A DNA stretch of 16,958 bases from contig CALKYE010000208.1 of NCBI GenBank assembly GCA_938003765.1, positions 1 through 16,958 of the forward strand. The letters are read 5' to 3'. Of this stretch, positions 16,161-16,958 are shown piece by piece; position 1 is the stretch's first letter, and each line of letters opens with the position of its first letter. The notes under the pieces are model-generated. The model ran no database searches, was not told the DNA's origin, and saw nothing but the letters and a program-made list of their open reading frames with translations. This DNA is from an uncultured Planctomycetia bacterium. GTDB lineage: Bacteria; Planctomycetota; UBA1135; GCA-002686595. The translations under genes and the position numbers were made by a program.

Positions 16161-16613
16161 CTAGCTAGCCTTCTCGGTGTTTGTCGTTGTCTCGGCCGTC
16201 TTGTCTTCCCACTCGCCCGTCGTGTCGCCAGCGTTGATCCAGGCTTCGCCAACGTGGGATGTCTCAGAGGAAGTCCAACGGTACACGATCGGGTCGACCT
16301 TCGTGTGGCCTCCGTGCGCTTGCCTTTCAAGTCGTTCCCAAGTCCAGTCACCGTTCGTTGCCTGCTTGGCTGTGATGAAGCCGTTGCCGTCGCCGATGGA
16401 GTCGAATGTGTCGCAGACGACCGTGGTCGAACTCACCACTGCGTTGTTCGCGAGAGCGCTCGCCGAGGCTGCTGCGGCGTGAAGAGACGACAAGAGACTC
16501 AACAGCGCGACACACCACACGATCAGCAGCCAGGCTTTCAGCTCAGTTTCCCGTTTGCTTGAACTCCGAAGCGATGTCACTCGGAGAGCGTTCCCCCGAG
16601 CGCCCGCGCCCAT
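16161..16613 (-). CDS. Small exported hypothetical protein
   Basis: An unrecognised protein of about 150 residues. A signal-peptide-like hydrophobic core at 27-44 (AWLLIVWCVALLSLLSSL) is followed by an Ala/Ser cleavage region (AAAASASA). The mature part is about 100 residues, polar, acidic and Trp-bearing, with SSTTVVCDTFDSIGDGNGF, GDWTWERLERQAHGG, GEAWINAGDTTGEWEDK and a Thr/Glu-rich tail; a single mature Cys makes a disulfide within the chain unlikely. The start is uncertain: ATG at 16613 is used, GTG at 16580 would give a better signal-peptide n-region, and ATG at 16697 adds an unlikely 28 residues. The DNA is visibly less GC-rich than its surroundings, hinting at different origin. It is directly upstream of the 776-residue protein gene and directly downstream of a transposase remnant. 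Confidence 0.6.
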   Translation of the reverse strand: MGAGARGNALRVTSLRSSSKRETELKAWLLIVWCVALLSLLSSLHAAAASASALANNAVVSSTTVVCDTFDSIGDGNGFITAKQATNGDWTWERLERQAHGGHTKVDPIVYRWTSSETSHVGEAWINAGDTTGEWEDKTAETTTNTEKAS

Positions 16614-16704
16614 TCGCGACGAGCCGAGATCATCCAGATCCAAAGAGGACCATTCCTCACCCCACGGATTCCCAGGTCTGTGACTTGACGTCTGCATGCC
16701 CGGG

Positions 16705-16958
16705 TCAACGCCGTGGCTGCGCAGGTGCGAGCGGTCCGTCGGTCTTCAGGTGCGCGCTCGCGTCCGGCGCGAGTTCGAGGCGGGCGAGTCGTCGCAGGCC
16801 CTGGTCGAGCACGGCGGCGCACGGTCGCGGGCTGGAGGCGAGCGAGAAACGAACTCGGAAGGGAAACGAGGGCGCCCACTGGCGCGCGGGCGCGTTGGGG
16901 AGAGCCTGGTCGACGGCGTGCGCGGCGGCGTCTGCCAACCTCCTTTCGTAGCAGCAGG
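16705..16958 (-). pseudogene. IS91-type (zinc-binding/Y2) transposase fragment, runs off right edge
   Basis: The last 84 codons of a gene entering from the right edge and stopping at 16705. The text CCYERRLADAAAHAVDQALP, then NAPARQWAPSFPFRVRFSLA, matches the end of the zinc-binding region and the conserved region after it in IS91-family rolling-circle transposases, typically CGGRRMAETAAHLVDHVLP and VPVRQWVLSLPFRLRYLLA. In the family this is followed by more than 150 further residues including the catalytic domain with HFH-type and tyrosine motifs. Here similarity fades after VLDQGLRRLARLEL and a stop comes about 20 residues later, so the copy is truncated and should be inactive. Third codon positions remain GC-rich, suggesting fairly recent decay. 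The part outside the window cannot be judged. Confidence 0.62.

Noticed and set aside
16161..16613. EF-hand-like or dockerin-like loop (DSIGDGNGFIT) in the small exported protein
   Set aside because: Spacing does not fit the 12-residue EF-hand loop: position 3 is Ile, there is no position-12 acidic residue, and there is only one copy.
16690..16704. CAAG next to the end of the transposase fragment, as an IS91 target-site tetranucleotide
   Set aside because: A 4-base match is expected by chance, and no oriIS or terIS hairpin could be recognised beside it.

Overview
The window is a very GC-rich stretch (strong G/C preference at third codon positions) from a Gram-negative bacterium. The efflux machinery with an outer-membrane channel, lipoprotein-type leaders and a Tat leader show two membranes. 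Weak or absent Shine-Dalgarno sites before several genes, DUF3526 ABC permeases, and a large exported protein with carboxypeptidase-regulatory-like beta domains would fit Planctomycetota or a similar high-GC lineage. That placement is inference. No tRNA, rRNA or CRISPR array was recognised.

Region 1 (1-8282, minus strand) is a copper (possibly copper/silver) resistance operon read in the order multicopper oxidase, cusC-like channel, cusB-like adaptor, cusA-like RND pump. The pump runs off the left edge and lacks its C-terminus. The three cus genes are tightly packed: cusC/cusB overlap in ATGA and cusB/cusA are 16 bp apart. A 141-bp gap separates the oxidase from cusC. The likely logic is oxidation of Cu(I) in the periplasm plus export of metal across the outer membrane. 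The adaptor carries three heavy-metal-binding (HMBD) modules, two of them inserted in the middle of the protein, and the pump has a long insertion before its second porter half.

Region 2 (8283-9979) begins with the probable control region of the copper operon, which contains an 8-bp inverted repeat. Next is a strong terminator that closes a DUF1579 lipoprotein gene. Divergent from that gene is an orphan HutD/Ves-family cupin on the plus strand. A nested hairpin sits over the hutD stop codon, and a doubtful small minus-strand frame follows.

Region 3 (9980-13493, plus strand) is a three-gene ABC exporter-type operon: an ATPase and two DUF3526/ABC-2 permeases. Each junction is an ATGA stop/start overlap. 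The substrate is unknown.

Region 4 (13494-16958, minus strand) holds a 330-bp stretch with no convincing gene, then a pair of unrecognised genes. One is a small exported protein of lower GC. Immediately downstream is a 776-residue membrane-anchored protein with beta-sandwich-like repeats. Just upstream, at the right edge, is the truncated end of an IS91-type transposase, so this end may be an acquired accessory segment.
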